Shown here: one piece after another, positions 43,643-51,865 of the stretch
Layout: each line of letters starts with the position of its first letter
Position numbering within the stretch: position 1 is the stretch's first letter
Origin: CBDFNC01 sp965249895
GTDB taxonomy: Bacteria; Pseudomonadota; Gammaproteobacteria; Enterobacterales; CBDFNC01
NCBI GenBank assembly: GCA_965249895.1
Contig: CBDFNC010000003.1
Span: forward strand, 124,001 to 188,000
Length of the DNA stretch: 64,000 bases
Direction: 5' to 3'
Translations under genes and position numbers: made by a program
The notes under the pieces: model-generated
The model's input: only the letters and a program-made list of their open reading frames with translations
Told to the model about the DNA's origin: nothing
Database searches by the model: none

Positions 43643-44800
43643 CTATTGATTTGAGGGTTCTTCCGTGACAATAAACAAACACCGCGCATCTTCTTCAATA
43701 GAGAAGCTATGCAATAACTGTTTTTTAGTTATTGATTGAATACCCGAAAAACCTGCTGCGCCTGATGGTGTGGTATCTAATTGATAGTCTCTCAGTACCC
43801 ACACAGCATCAGCTGCCTCCTGGTCGCTTACCAGGCAAAAATAGTCAGCATGCTTTAGCAAATACTCATAGGCGAGCAACGACGCTTGTTTGCAATCGAG
43901 TCGCCCCATATTTGACACTCCACCCGATACGCTAGTCAAAACACCTTGCTGAATACTGGTGGCCAAACAGGGGGCTTGGTCAGGCTCCACTATGATAATT
44001 TTTGGCTGAACGGGCCAGGAACAGCTGATTTCTTTTGTTATCCCCATCGCCAAGCCACCAACACCTGCTTGCAAGAAAACATGAGTTGGCCAATTAGTTT
44101 CTTTATGGGCTGTTGATAGGAGCTCAAGACTCTGTTGAATTTCTCTGGCTATCAGTTGGTATCCCGTCATGATCAATTGTGGAATACAGCGATAACCGCT
44201 CCATGAACTGTCAGACAGCAGAATGAGTTGTTCATTTTTACTCGCCTGCTCTGCCGCAGCCATGCTCTGCTGATAATCACTTCCAGCGCGGCGAACTTCT
44301 GCACCATAACCAAGCAGGCGCTGCTCAAACTCCATAGGAACATTTTTTGATAGATACACGATGGATTTTGCGCCAAACAGGCCGGCGCCTTTACTAACAG
44401 CAATGCCATGATTTCCCGCACTGGCGCAGCAAAAACGAACCGACTCCGTGTAATGCCTTGCTTCTGTTGAGAGCAATTGCGCCATAGTGACCGGGGACTT
44501 AAAATACTGCTGAATTAATGCCTGTAGAATACAAGTGACAGCATAAATTCCCCCTATTCCTTTAAAGCTGCCCAAATTCAATCTTTCGCGTTCGTCCTTA
44601 ACGAACAATGAATTAATTCCCAGACTTTCCGCCAGATCGGGTAAATTTTCCAGCGGCGTTTGCTGGGACATCTCCAGCTCTGCAAAAACCTCTTTCGGTG
44701 AAAGTAATGTCTGCCATTGTGCTTCCAGCAAAGCTTCAATCTCTGCAGGCCCCGCTAAAGGAGGGTTTGATAACGATTTATTTTCAGTTGGTTGAGACAT
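43643..44800 (-). CDS. PLP-dependent lyase, diaminopropionate ammonia-lyase-like
   Basis: 385 residues of the tryptophan-synthase-beta/threonine-dehydratase fold. The PLP lysine is in NLGSFKGIGGIYA near residue 78, the substrate-binding loop is CASAGNHGIAVSKGAGLFGAKS near 125, and the glycine-rich phosphate loop is AGVGGLAMG near 245. The overall order matches diaminopropionate ammonia-lyase (DpaL), which degrades 2,3-diaminopropionate and related amino acids, but serine/threonine deamination is possible. Divergent from an Lrp/AsnC gene (158 bp) that likely controls it. Confidence 0.82.
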   Translation of the reverse strand: MSQPTENKSLSNPPLAGPAEIEALLEAQWQTLLSPKEVFAELEMSQQTPLENLPDLAESLGINSLFVKDERERLNLGSFKGIGGIYAVTCILQALIQQYFKSPVTMAQLLSTEARHYTESVRFCCASAGNHGIAVSKGAGLFGAKSIVYLSKNVPMEFEQRLLGYGAEVRRAGSDYQQSMAAAEQASKNEQLILLSDSSWSGYRCIPQLIMTGYQLIAREIQQSLELLSTAHKETNWPTHVFLQAGVGGLAMGITKEISCSWPVQPKIIIVEPDQAPCLATSIQQGVLTSVSGGVSNMGRLDCKQASLLAYEYLLKHADYFCLVSDQEAADAVWVLRDYQLDTTPSGAAGFSGIQSITKKQLLHSFSIEEDARCLFIVTEEPSNQ

Positions 44801-44958
44801 ACGGATTTATTTACCCTTGCGTCTAACAGTAAATCTAAGATAACAATTGCTAGCTATACGCAAATATCTCATTTTCATAATTATTGATATGATGATGTCA
44901 TAAAATCTGATATTCCGATCTCTTCACATCGAAACCTTTAAACAAGCAGCTGGAAATC

Positions 44959-45420
44959 ATGGAACTGGATAAACAAGACCTAAAAATTTTGCAGTTATTG
45001 CAAACTAATTTAAAAGTTAGTATTGAAATTATCGCCGAAAACGTTGGCCTCTCTCTGGCAAGTATCAACAGGCGTATAAAGCGCTTAAGAGAGAATAAGA
45101 TAATAACCAGCGAAGTAGCCGTGGTTTCACCAAAAGCTGTCGGGCAACACATGACTTTTTTAGTGTCGGTAGAGTTGGAGCGAGAAAATATCGAAAAGTT
45201 AGTCGCGTTTAAACACAAGATCAAACAAGAGCCAAGGATACAACAATGCTATTACGTGACTGGAGAAGCCGATTTTATATTAGTGGTCCTGGCAAAAAAT
45301 ATGGAAGATTTCGACCAATTCACTCAGCAGATATTTTTTAATGACAGCAACGTAAGAAGGTATAACACCTCAGTCGTCATGGACAGAACCAAAGTAAGCC
45401 TGGAAGTCCCCTTAAGCTAA
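44959..45420 (+). CDS. Lrp/AsnC-family regulator
   Basis: 153 residues. The N-terminal helix-turn-helix is MELDKQDLKILQLLQTNLKVSIEIIAENVGLSLASINRRIKRLRE. The C-terminal RAM/ligand domain contains VSVELERENIEKLVAFKHKIKQ and CYYVTGEADFILVVLA. Such proteins sense amino acids and regulate adjacent amino-acid genes. It is divergent from the diaminopropionate-lyase-like gene, so induction by that enzyme's substrate is the natural prediction. Intergenic AT-rich DNA (44801-44958) should hold the operator. Confidence 0.9.
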   Translation: MELDKQDLKILQLLQTNLKVSIEIIAENVGLSLASINRRIKRLRENKIITSEVAVVSPKAVGQHMTFLVSVELERENIEKLVAFKHKIKQEPRIQQCYYVTGEADFILVVLAKNMEDFDQFTQQIFFNDSNVRRYNTSVVMDRTKVSLEVPLS

Positions 45421-45586
45421 CGCTCCTGTCATCATAATTACCCTTACTATAAGCCGGCCTGGATTACCCCCGAATGCTAATCCAAACGTATCAGTGACAA
45501 AGCTGTGATCTGGTTGACAAAAATACACTAGTGCTAGAACCAGTACTGCTGCAATAATAAGCAGGGCAACCCAGGCAACAAGGAAG

Positions 45587-46357
45587 ATGATGAATAACCT
45601 GACATTTGAACTTAGTGAATTAAACCAGCTTGACCAATGGCTTAACGCATATTATGACGCACTTATTTCTCCCATCGACTCCTTTCTCGAAGCACATATT
45701 AATAACGCCAACCTGTATTTGATTTTGCTTGATGATATCGCCATAGGGCTTACCGCTGTACACAAGGGCTCAACCCTGAGTTTGTTTTATCTGGATGACA
45801 ATTTTAAGACCTTAGGGCAAGATATTTTTGGCCACGCCAAACAATTAGAAGAAACCAACCAGGCCCTGGCGCCAACTAGTGACGAGTACTTCCTTGGGTT
45901 AGCCCTGGACCAGGCCCGCAGTCACGATATCCAGGCATATTTTTTCAGCGCGCTACCCAATGACGATGTTGCTGACAGCGAGTTTGTTATTGAACAAGCC
46001 GGACCAGATGATCTGCTGATAATCACAGAATACAGCGGGAAGTTTTTCGATGACCTGCGTAATCGAATAAACCAGGGGCAAATCTATATCGGCAAAGAAG
46101 ATGATGTACTGGTGTCATATGGCATCATAGAGCCCAGCCAAATAAACCCAAGCTTCGCCAGCATTGGCATGTTTGTGTTAGAGAGCAAGAGGCGCCAGGG
46201 GTTTGGTAGTGAAACCATACGCTCTCTCAAGCAGGTTTGTTTGAGCCAGGGAATACAACCCATATCCGGCTGCTGGTATTACAATCACAACTCCAGAAAG
46301 ACCCTGGAGAAAGCAGGTATGTATATGCGCTCTCGCCTGCTTAGTTTTAAGCTATAG
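45587..46357 (+). CDS. GNAT-family N-acetyltransferase-like protein
   Basis: About 256 residues; ATG 45587 or 45590, the latter with better spacing to AGGAAG. The C-terminal 100 residues are GNAT-like: YGIIEPSQINPSFASIGMFVLESKRRQGFGSETIRSLKQVC, where RRQGFGSE is the acetyl-CoA pyrophosphate-binding Q/R-x-x-G-x-G/A loop. It continues SGCWYYNHNSRKTLEKAGM. The N-terminal half is a divergent partner domain. Substrate unknown. Confidence 0.82.
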   Translation: MMNNLTFELSELNQLDQWLNAYYDALISPIDSFLEAHINNANLYLILLDDIAIGLTAVHKGSTLSLFYLDDNFKTLGQDIFGHAKQLEETNQALAPTSDEYFLGLALDQARSHDIQAYFFSALPNDDVADSEFVIEQAGPDDLLIITEYSGKFFDDLRNRINQGQIYIGKEDDVLVSYGIIEPSQINPSFASIGMFVLESKRRQGFGSETIRSLKQVCLSQGIQPISGCWYYNHNSRKTLEKAGMYMRSRLLSFKL

Positions 46358-46358
46358 G

Positions 46359-46700
46359 CTAGCGTGAGCCTTCCGTTAGTTTTAACCAGAGTACGATACA
46401 CGCCAATACCAGGGTGATGCTATTGGCCAGCATCATGGGCAAATCACCCAGCAATGCACCGTAACTGAGCCAACAGAAAACCCCGAATACCAACAGACAA
46501 TACATGCCTAACGAGATGCTGCGGGTATCTTTGCTTTTTACCGTTTTCACCACTTGTGGTATAAATGCACAGGTGGTGCTTATGGCGGCAATAAACCCCA
46601 GTATTTGCATGTTTTTCGGTCCATACCAAAGCACGGCGCCGGCAGCACACAGTAATCCCAGCAATATCGTTAAAATACGTAGTTTTTTTGACTCAAGCAT
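46359..46700 (-). CDS. SemiSWEET/PQ-loop membrane protein
   Basis: 113 residues from ATG 46700 (AAGAG 8 bp upstream; GTG 46709 possible). After an extra N-terminal helix (LTILLGLLCAAGAVLWYG) comes the three-helix SemiSWEET unit: ILGFIAAISTTCAFIPQVVKTVKSKDTRSISLGMYCLLVFGVFCWLSYGAL, with the PQ loop FIPQVVKT. SemiSWEETs dimerise to move sugars. Convergent with and 2 bp from the GNAT gene. The extra helix is unusual for this family, whose members are usually 85-95 residues. Confidence 0.82.
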   Translation of the reverse strand: MLESKKLRILTILLGLLCAAGAVLWYGPKNMQILGFIAAISTTCAFIPQVVKTVKSKDTRSISLGMYCLLVFGVFCWLSYGALLGDLPMMLANSITLVLACIVLWLKLTEGSR

Positions 46701-46724
46701 ACACGCCACTCTTGGAATTAATAG

Positions 46725-47180
46725 ATGAATAACCTTGCATTAATTGGCACCAGATTACTGGCTTTGTATCTGTTTGTCAGTGGGTTAACCAAGCTGATAT
46801 CAATTTTACCTATGTGGAATATGATAACCTCACAAGCAAACTCACTATCCACCTTGCTTTCATTAAGTTTGCCAACACTGGCTGGACTTATCTTGTGGTT
46901 GGTTGCGCCTTGGGTCGCCATTAAATTAGCTGGTAAAAAGATGGAAAGTAAAGACCCTGCGAATGATGTCCAATTCATTGCCGCCGGATCTTTTTTAATG
47001 GGGCTCTATTTACTGATTACCCAGTTACCCCTACTGGTCACCCTGCTGGCACAGTCTCATCCGATTAATACCGAGATACAGCTGATCAGCCTGAGTATTA
47101 AGCTGGTACTGGCCATAGGCTTGATGATGGGATCCAACTTGCTGAAAAAACTATTTATCACGTTTAAAAACTTTGGATAG
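46725..47180 (+). CDS. Uncharacterised four-helix membrane protein
   Basis: 151 residues, GGAAT-type site before ATG. Hydrophobic helices: LIGTRLLALYLFVSGLTKLI, LSLPTLAGLILWLVAPWVAIKLA, IAAGSFLMGLYLLITQLPLLVTLL and LISLSIKLVLAIGLMMGSNLL. No family recognised. It lies 9 bp before rsuA, so the two may be co-transcribed, and is divergent from the SemiSWEET-like gene (24 bp). Confidence 0.7.
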   Translation: MNNLALIGTRLLALYLFVSGLTKLISILPMWNMITSQANSLSTLLSLSLPTLAGLILWLVAPWVAIKLAGKKMESKDPANDVQFIAAGSFLMGLYLLITQLPLLVTLLAQSHPINTEIQLISLSIKLVLAIGLMMGSNLLKKLFITFKNFG

Positions 47181-47189
47181 AAAACAAAT

Positions 47190-47882
47190 ATGCGCCTCGA
47201 TAAATTTCTCTGTTCCACCACAGAACTTAGCCGTACTTTGGCAAAAAAAGCCATTGCCAAAGGTTTGGTAGGAATTGATGGTAAACCAGTAAAAGATAAT
47301 AAATTTCAGGTCGACGATAGTTGTGAGATCAGATATATGGGCAAGCAACTAAGCCTGATCCCCCCCAGATATATTATGCTGAACAAACCCACTAACTATA
47401 TCTGCTCTACCGTAGATGAAGTGCATCCAAGTGCATTAAACCTGATCTCACTGGAAATGAGTCAGGAATTACATATCGCAGGCAGACTGGATGTTGATAC
47501 TACGGGCCTGGTGCTGATCACCGATGACGGTTTATGGTCCCATAAAATCACCTCCCCCAGAAAAGCCTGTGGTAAACGCTATCGGGTGACTCTGGCAGAT
47601 CCCGTCGAAACAACGGCTATCGACGCGTTTGCCGAAGGGATCCAGCTAAAAAATGAAAAAAAATTATGCCAACCAGCAATGTTGGAAATCCTGTCTGAAT
47701 GCGAAGTTTTACTCACTATTTCCGAAGGGAAATACCACCAGGTAAAACGTATGTTTGCAGCATTAGGTAACAGAGTCGTCCGACTTCACCGAGAGAAGAT
47801 CGGAGAAATCACCCTTGATACAGGATTAAAGACTGGCGAATGGCGTCACCTCACAGCAGCAGAAATTGCTTCTATTCACTAG
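47190..47882 (+). CDS. rsuA: 16S rRNA pseudouridine(516) synthase
   Basis: 230 residues. N-terminal S4 RNA-binding domain MRLDKFLCSTTELSRTLAKKAIAKGLVGIDGKPV. The catalytic Asp is in GRLDVDTTGLVLITDDGLWSHKITSP near residue 101, and the C-terminal ISEGKYHQVKRMFAALGN is the RsuA/RluB pattern. Side-by-side recall with E. coli RsuA shows long matching runs. The enzyme isomerises U516 of 16S rRNA during small-subunit maturation. Confidence 0.94.
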   Translation: MRLDKFLCSTTELSRTLAKKAIAKGLVGIDGKPVKDNKFQVDDSCEIRYMGKQLSLIPPRYIMLNKPTNYICSTVDEVHPSALNLISLEMSQELHIAGRLDVDTTGLVLITDDGLWSHKITSPRKACGKRYRVTLADPVETTAIDAFAEGIQLKNEKKLCQPAMLEILSECEVLLTISEGKYHQVKRMFAALGNRVVRLHREKIGEITLDTGLKTGEWRHLTAAEIASIH

Positions 47883-48018
47883 ATTATCATCAGTTGGCGA
47901 ATGTCTGAGCCCGCTTAAGCACTATGTTTAAGCCAGATCACATTTGCGCGAGGTGATTTTAGCAGATACATTATTGGGTCCAGCGCAAATCAGAGCACGT
48001 AAGATTAAGAAGGGCAAT

Positions 48019-49074
48019 ATGCAATACCAAACCGATGATGTTCGCATTAAAGAGACTAAAGAGTTGTTACCGCCAGTTGCGGTATTAGAGAAGTACCCGG
48101 CGACCGACAAAGCATCGACAACGGTATTTGAAAGCCGCCAGGCTATCCATAACATTATGGAAAAGAAAGATGACCGCCTGTTAGTGATTATCGGTCCTTG
48201 CTCCATTCACGATACTGAAGCCGCCATCGAATATGGCAAAAAACTGGCCGAGCTGCGTGACAAGCTAAAAGATCGCCTGGAAATCGTGATGCGAGTTTAT
48301 TTTGAAAAACCTCGTACAACCGTGGGCTGGAAAGGCCTGATTAACGACCCTTACATGGATAACAGCTTTAAACTAAACGATGGCCTGCGTATTGGCCGTA
48401 AGCTGTTATTGGATCTAAATGATCTTGGCATACCAACCGCCAGTGAGTTCCTGGATATGATCACGCCTCAGTATGTTGCGGATCTAATGAGCTGGGGCGC
48501 TATCGGAGCACGAACTACTGAAAGCCAGGTACACAGAGAACTGGCTTCCGGCCTGTCTTGCCCGGTTGGTTTTAAAAACGGTACCGATGGCACCATTAAA
48601 GTAGCTATAGATGCTATTGGCTCAGCGAGTGCGCCACACCACTTCCTGTCCGTGACCAAGTTTGGCCACTCAGCCATAGTTTCCACCGCGGGTAACCCAG
48701 ACTGCCACATTATCCTACGTGGTGGTAAAGAGCCTAACTACAGCGCCAAACATGTAGACCCGATAATTGAACAGCTGCAAGGGGCCAAACTGGCTAAAAA
48801 TGTGATGGTGGACTTTAGCCATGCCAACAGCAGTAAACAATTTAAAAAGCAGATGGAAGTGTGTACCGATGTTTGTGGTCAAATCGCCGGCGGCAACCAT
48901 GGCATCTTCGGTGTGATGGTAGAAAGCCACCTGAACGAAGGTCGCCAGGATCTGGTTGATGGCAAAGCCGCCAACTATGGTCAGAGCATTACAGATGCCT
49001 GTATCGGCTGGCAAGACACTGAGATCCTGCTTAACGAACTAGCGGATGCAGTGACGGCTCGTCGCGCAAAATAA
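48019..49074 (+). CDS. aroG: 3-deoxy-7-phosphoheptulonate (DAHP) synthase, AroG type
   Basis: 351 residues from ATG 48019 (AAGGG 5 bp upstream), giving the AroG N-terminus QYQTDDVRIKETKELLPPVAVLEKYPAT; the longer frame from 47944 is rejected. Signatures include VIIGPCSIHD, RVYFEKPRTTVGWKGLINDP, SWGAIGARTTESQVHRELASGLSCPVGFKNGTDG and DFSHANSSKQFKKQ. It condenses phosphoenolpyruvate and erythrose 4-phosphate, the first step of aromatic amino-acid synthesis. The AroG-like residues suggest phenylalanine feedback control, but this cannot be proven by eye. A strong terminator follows 18 bp after the stop. Confidence 0.95.
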   Translation: MQYQTDDVRIKETKELLPPVAVLEKYPATDKASTTVFESRQAIHNIMEKKDDRLLVIIGPCSIHDTEAAIEYGKKLAELRDKLKDRLEIVMRVYFEKPRTTVGWKGLINDPYMDNSFKLNDGLRIGRKLLLDLNDLGIPTASEFLDMITPQYVADLMSWGAIGARTTESQVHRELASGLSCPVGFKNGTDGTIKVAIDAIGSASAPHHFLSVTKFGHSAIVSTAGNPDCHIILRGGKEPNYSAKHVDPIIEQLQGAKLAKNVMVDFSHANSSKQFKKQMEVCTDVCGQIAGGNHGIFGVMVESHLNEGRQDLVDGKAANYGQSITDACIGWQDTEILLNELADAVTARRAK

Positions 49075-49092
49075 TCGGCTAACAAGCTAACG

Positions 49093-49119
49093 AAAAAGCG
49101 GCATTATGCCGCTTTTTTT
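49093..49119 (+). terminator. Rho-independent terminator of aroG
   Basis: AAAAAGCGGC-ATTAT-GCCGCTTTTTTT: a 5-bp GC stem extended by A-T pairs, loop of 5, followed by a T-run. Confidence 0.93.
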
Positions 49120-49180
49120 GACCCTGCCAACAGGGCCTACTAACCAGGCTAAGCTCCGAGTCTAAACAGAGTAACTTTAT

Positions 49181-49663
49181 ATGATAGAAAAAATTATTGC
49201 CTGGTACGATAACCAGCTGGAACAAATGCAGGAGCAACGCTTTAGCTGCACCAACCTGGCCCCTTATCTGAAAGGTTACTTCCCTGACGATTTTTTAGCA
49301 CAGTCGTACTTTATTCCTGTAGATACCATTCCAACACCGAAACTGAGCGGACTGGAAGGTATACTGGCCAGCAAGTTTATCCCAGCCGACTTATCCAGCC
49401 TTAGCTTCAAAAACACTTACTTTGTCAAACAGGAGCTGGCACGTAACCCGCAGCAGCATTGTAAGGAATTGGTTCACCTGGCACAGTGGCAGCATTTGGG
49501 CAGTCATGGCTTCCTAAAACAACTAGCCCAGGAAATAATGACCAGCAGCTATCAAAATGCCAACCTGATCCGCATGGCCGATAACGTACTGGAGCACTTC
49601 AACCAGGATTCTGATATCTCTGATGTCCCTGCTATGGTGGCGAAAAGTCTAAGTACATCTTAA
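49181..49663 (+). CDS. Uncharacterised protein
   Basis: 160 residues, soluble, helical. The middle contains HCKELVHLAQWQHLGSHGFLKQLAQEIM, in which ELVHLAQWQ-LG-FL resembles an E-x-V-H-x-x-Q-W pattern seen in some small uncharacterised proteins, but I cannot name a family. No signal peptide or membrane helix. Between aroG and the convergent siderophore operon. Unknown function. Confidence 0.62.
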   Translation: MIEKIIAWYDNQLEQMQEQRFSCTNLAPYLKGYFPDDFLAQSYFIPVDTIPTPKLSGLEGILASKFIPADLSSLSFKNTYFVKQELARNPQQHCKELVHLAQWQHLGSHGFLKQLAQEIMTSSYQNANLIRMADNVLEHFNQDSDISDVPAMVAKSLSTS

Positions 49664-49704
49664 TCAGAGTTTTCAGTCGACAAAATTGATGGACCCTGCA
49701 TTTA

Positions 49705-49986
49705 TCAATTGTTCCACTCCAACAGCAGGTTGTCATGCCGGGCAAAGCGATCGAAATGACGTTTTACTGTATCCATCACTTCAGCTAGTTCAGGAACACT
49801 ACTCGCCTGACATTCGATGATTAGTTTCTCCTTCTCAGCCACCAGTAGACACTGGCCCATGGCAAACTTCACCGACCCCTGCCGCTCATCCCAGCTCGCT
49901 TCAACCCTATGATTAAAGTGCTTACACAGGCGCTTAATATAAAAACTCCCTCGCCCGGTAGTAATAGATGCAGTTCGATTTATCAT
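49705..49986 (-). CDS. DUF2218 protein
   Basis: 93 residues matching the DUF2218 pattern: ASITTGRGSFYIKRLCKHFNHRVEASWDERQGSVKFAMGQCLLVAEKEKLIIECQA. DUF2218 genes commonly accompany siderophore uptake genes. Here its ATG overlaps the stop of the ATPase gene by 4 bp, and it ends the uptake operon. Its role may be intracellular handling of iron or siderophore; that is inference from context. Confidence 0.82.
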   Translation of the reverse strand: MINRTASITTGRGSFYIKRLCKHFNHRVEASWDERQGSVKFAMGQCLLVAEKEKLIIECQASSVPELAEVMDTVKRHFDRFARHDNLLLEWNN

Positions 49987-50780
49987 AGATGGACTCCCTG
50001 TCTTTTATTGATGATCGGGCGATCGCTGATCACCATCGGATAACCTTTAGAACAGGTTTCGATACGCCCCTCGATGTCATATGCCGCAGCCAGTATCTCA
50101 GGAGTAAGCACTTCACGAGCAGGCCCCATGGTGAGAACTCCGGACTGAGACAAGACGATAAGTTGGTCGCAAAAACGCAGCACCAGATTAATGTCATGAC
50201 TGGCCACCAAGGCAATTGCTTGGGTATCTTTGACCATATTAGATACACTCTGCAACACGCTTAATTGCCAATGCAGATCCAATGCACTGGTGGGTTCATC
50301 GAGTAAAAATAACTCAGGTTTTCGCACCAGCACCTGTGCCAGGCCGACCATCTGCCTTTGCCCCCCGGACATTTCTGCCATTTTCTGTAATGCCAGCTGG
50401 CGGATCCCCAGGGTCTGAAATACGTCATCGATTAATCGGTCAATTTGCCCCTTACTCAGGTCACTGCGCACCGCACGACAACCACTGTAAACCAATTCGT
50501 AGGCCACCAGACTCGTCGCCTGAGGTAAGGCCTGGGGTAAATAACCCACCCGGCGCGCTAACTGGACACTACTAAGCTGGCTTAAGTCTTGCCCACCCAG
50601 GGTTACCTTGCCTTGATAAGGCAGCAAACCGGCAATGGCTTTTAAGAAAGTCGATTTACCGACGCCATTGGGCCCTAACAGGGCAAGCATAGATCCGGGT
50701 TTAACGCAGGAAAGGGACACCTGATTGATTATTTTACGCCGCCGGTAACCCGCACTTATGCCCTGAACAGATAACGTCAT
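49983..50780 (-). CDS. Iron-siderophore ABC transporter ATPase (FecE/FhuC-like)
   Basis: 265 residues. Walker A GPNGVGKST near residue 36, ABC signature MSGGQRQMVGLAQVL near 137, Walker B LFLLDEPTSALD near 158, and the switch His in VASHDINLV near 191. It drives import through the FecCD permease encoded immediately upstream (start adjacent to that stop). Confidence 0.92.
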   Translation of the reverse strand: MTLSVQGISAGYRRRKIINQVSLSCVKPGSMLALLGPNGVGKSTFLKAIAGLLPYQGKVTLGGQDLSQLSSVQLARRVGYLPQALPQATSLVAYELVYSGCRAVRSDLSKGQIDRLIDDVFQTLGIRQLALQKMAEMSGGQRQMVGLAQVLVRKPELFLLDEPTSALDLHWQLSVLQSVSNMVKDTQAIALVASHDINLVLRFCDQLIVLSQSGVLTMGPAREVLTPEILAAAYDIEGRIETCSKGYPMVISDRPIINKRQGVHL

Positions 50781-51845
50781 CTAACGCCCCTCGCTTCTGG
50801 TCAAAATAATACTGATAAACAAGGGGATCCCCACCAGAGCAGTGACTATACCTACGGGTAATACCACTCCGGGAATAATCGCCTTGCTGGCAATGGAAGA
50901 CAGGGACAGCAGTAGTGCACCTGACAGCGCACTTGCCGGTAAGAAAAACCTGTGATCTTCACCAAGCAACATGCGGGCTATATGCGGCCCGACCAAACCG
51001 ATAAAACCTATTTCACCAATAAATGCCAGGGCTGCGGCCGTTAACAGACTCACCCGGAGCAGCACCACCAGGCGCAGGCGTTCAACCCGAATACCTAAGC
51101 TCCTGGCTTGCTCTTCACCACCTCGTAACGCTGTCATGGCCCAGGTTTGCGACATGGACCAGGGTAAACAAACCAAGAGCACCAAGGCCACCAGCGCCAC
51201 CTTGTCCATGGTCGCACGGGCCAGGCTGCCCATGCTCCAAAATATGATTTGTTGCAGTGAATTGGCATCCGATAAAAATTGCAGCAGGCTCACCAGAGCA
51301 CTTAAGGCGAAGGAAATGGCGATGCCAAATAGGATCACAGTATTTACCGTGGCGCCCCGATAACGGGACAAAGCCAGAATTAACAAAGATGCCGCCGCCG
51401 CGAACACGAAGGCAAACAGAGGTAATACGTAGTGAGAACTTAAGCCAAACCAGTTGACCTTAAACAGGATAGCCACAGATGCCCCCAGGGTAGCAGCCGC
51501 CCCAATTCCCAGGGTAAACGGACTCGCCAGGGGGTTGTTCAGGGCTGTTTGCATTTCAGCCCCGGCCAGACCCAAACTGGCCCCGGCCACCACAGCCATC
51601 AGCGCATATGGAACCCGTACCTCCCAGATTATCACCCGGGTATAAATTTCCAGTTGTTCCGGGCTTAGGATGCCCTTGATCACATCAACAACTGACAAAT
51701 TGGCTGGGCCCGTAGCTACATCAAACACCAACGTAACAATTAAAGCGACAGCCAACAGAGACAAAAACACCACTCGCTTAACGACAAATTTCCGATAGCT
51801 TTGTGCTATGGGGCTGGCGCTATGCAACTCACCTTGATTTAGCAT
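50781..51845 (-). CDS. FecCD-family iron-siderophore permease
   Basis: 354 residues, about nine or ten helices in the FecCD/BtuC pattern: VPYALMAVVAGASLGLAGAEMQTALNNPLASPFTLGIGAAATLGA near 60-105 and IGFIGLVGPHIARMLLGEDHRFFLPASALSGALLL near 280. A single permease gene is present, so it should homodimerise in the inner membrane with two ATPases. GGAG precedes ATG 51845. Confidence 0.92.
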   Translation of the reverse strand: MLNQGELHSASPIAQSYRKFVVKRVVFLSLLAVALIVTLVFDVATGPANLSVVDVIKGILSPEQLEIYTRVIIWEVRVPYALMAVVAGASLGLAGAEMQTALNNPLASPFTLGIGAAATLGASVAILFKVNWFGLSSHYVLPLFAFVFAAAASLLILALSRYRGATVNTVILFGIAISFALSALVSLLQFLSDANSLQQIIFWSMGSLARATMDKVALVALVLLVCLPWSMSQTWAMTALRGGEEQARSLGIRVERLRLVVLLRVSLLTAAALAFIGEIGFIGLVGPHIARMLLGEDHRFFLPASALSGALLLSLSSIASKAIIPGVVLPVGIVTALVGIPLFISIILTRSEGR

Positions 51846-51865
51846 GCACGCTTACTCCGGGCAAC

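Noticed and set aside
47944..48018. Upstream extension of aroG
   Set aside because: The conserved AroG N-terminus begins at 48019 with a good ribosome binding site, so the extra 25 codons are not needed.
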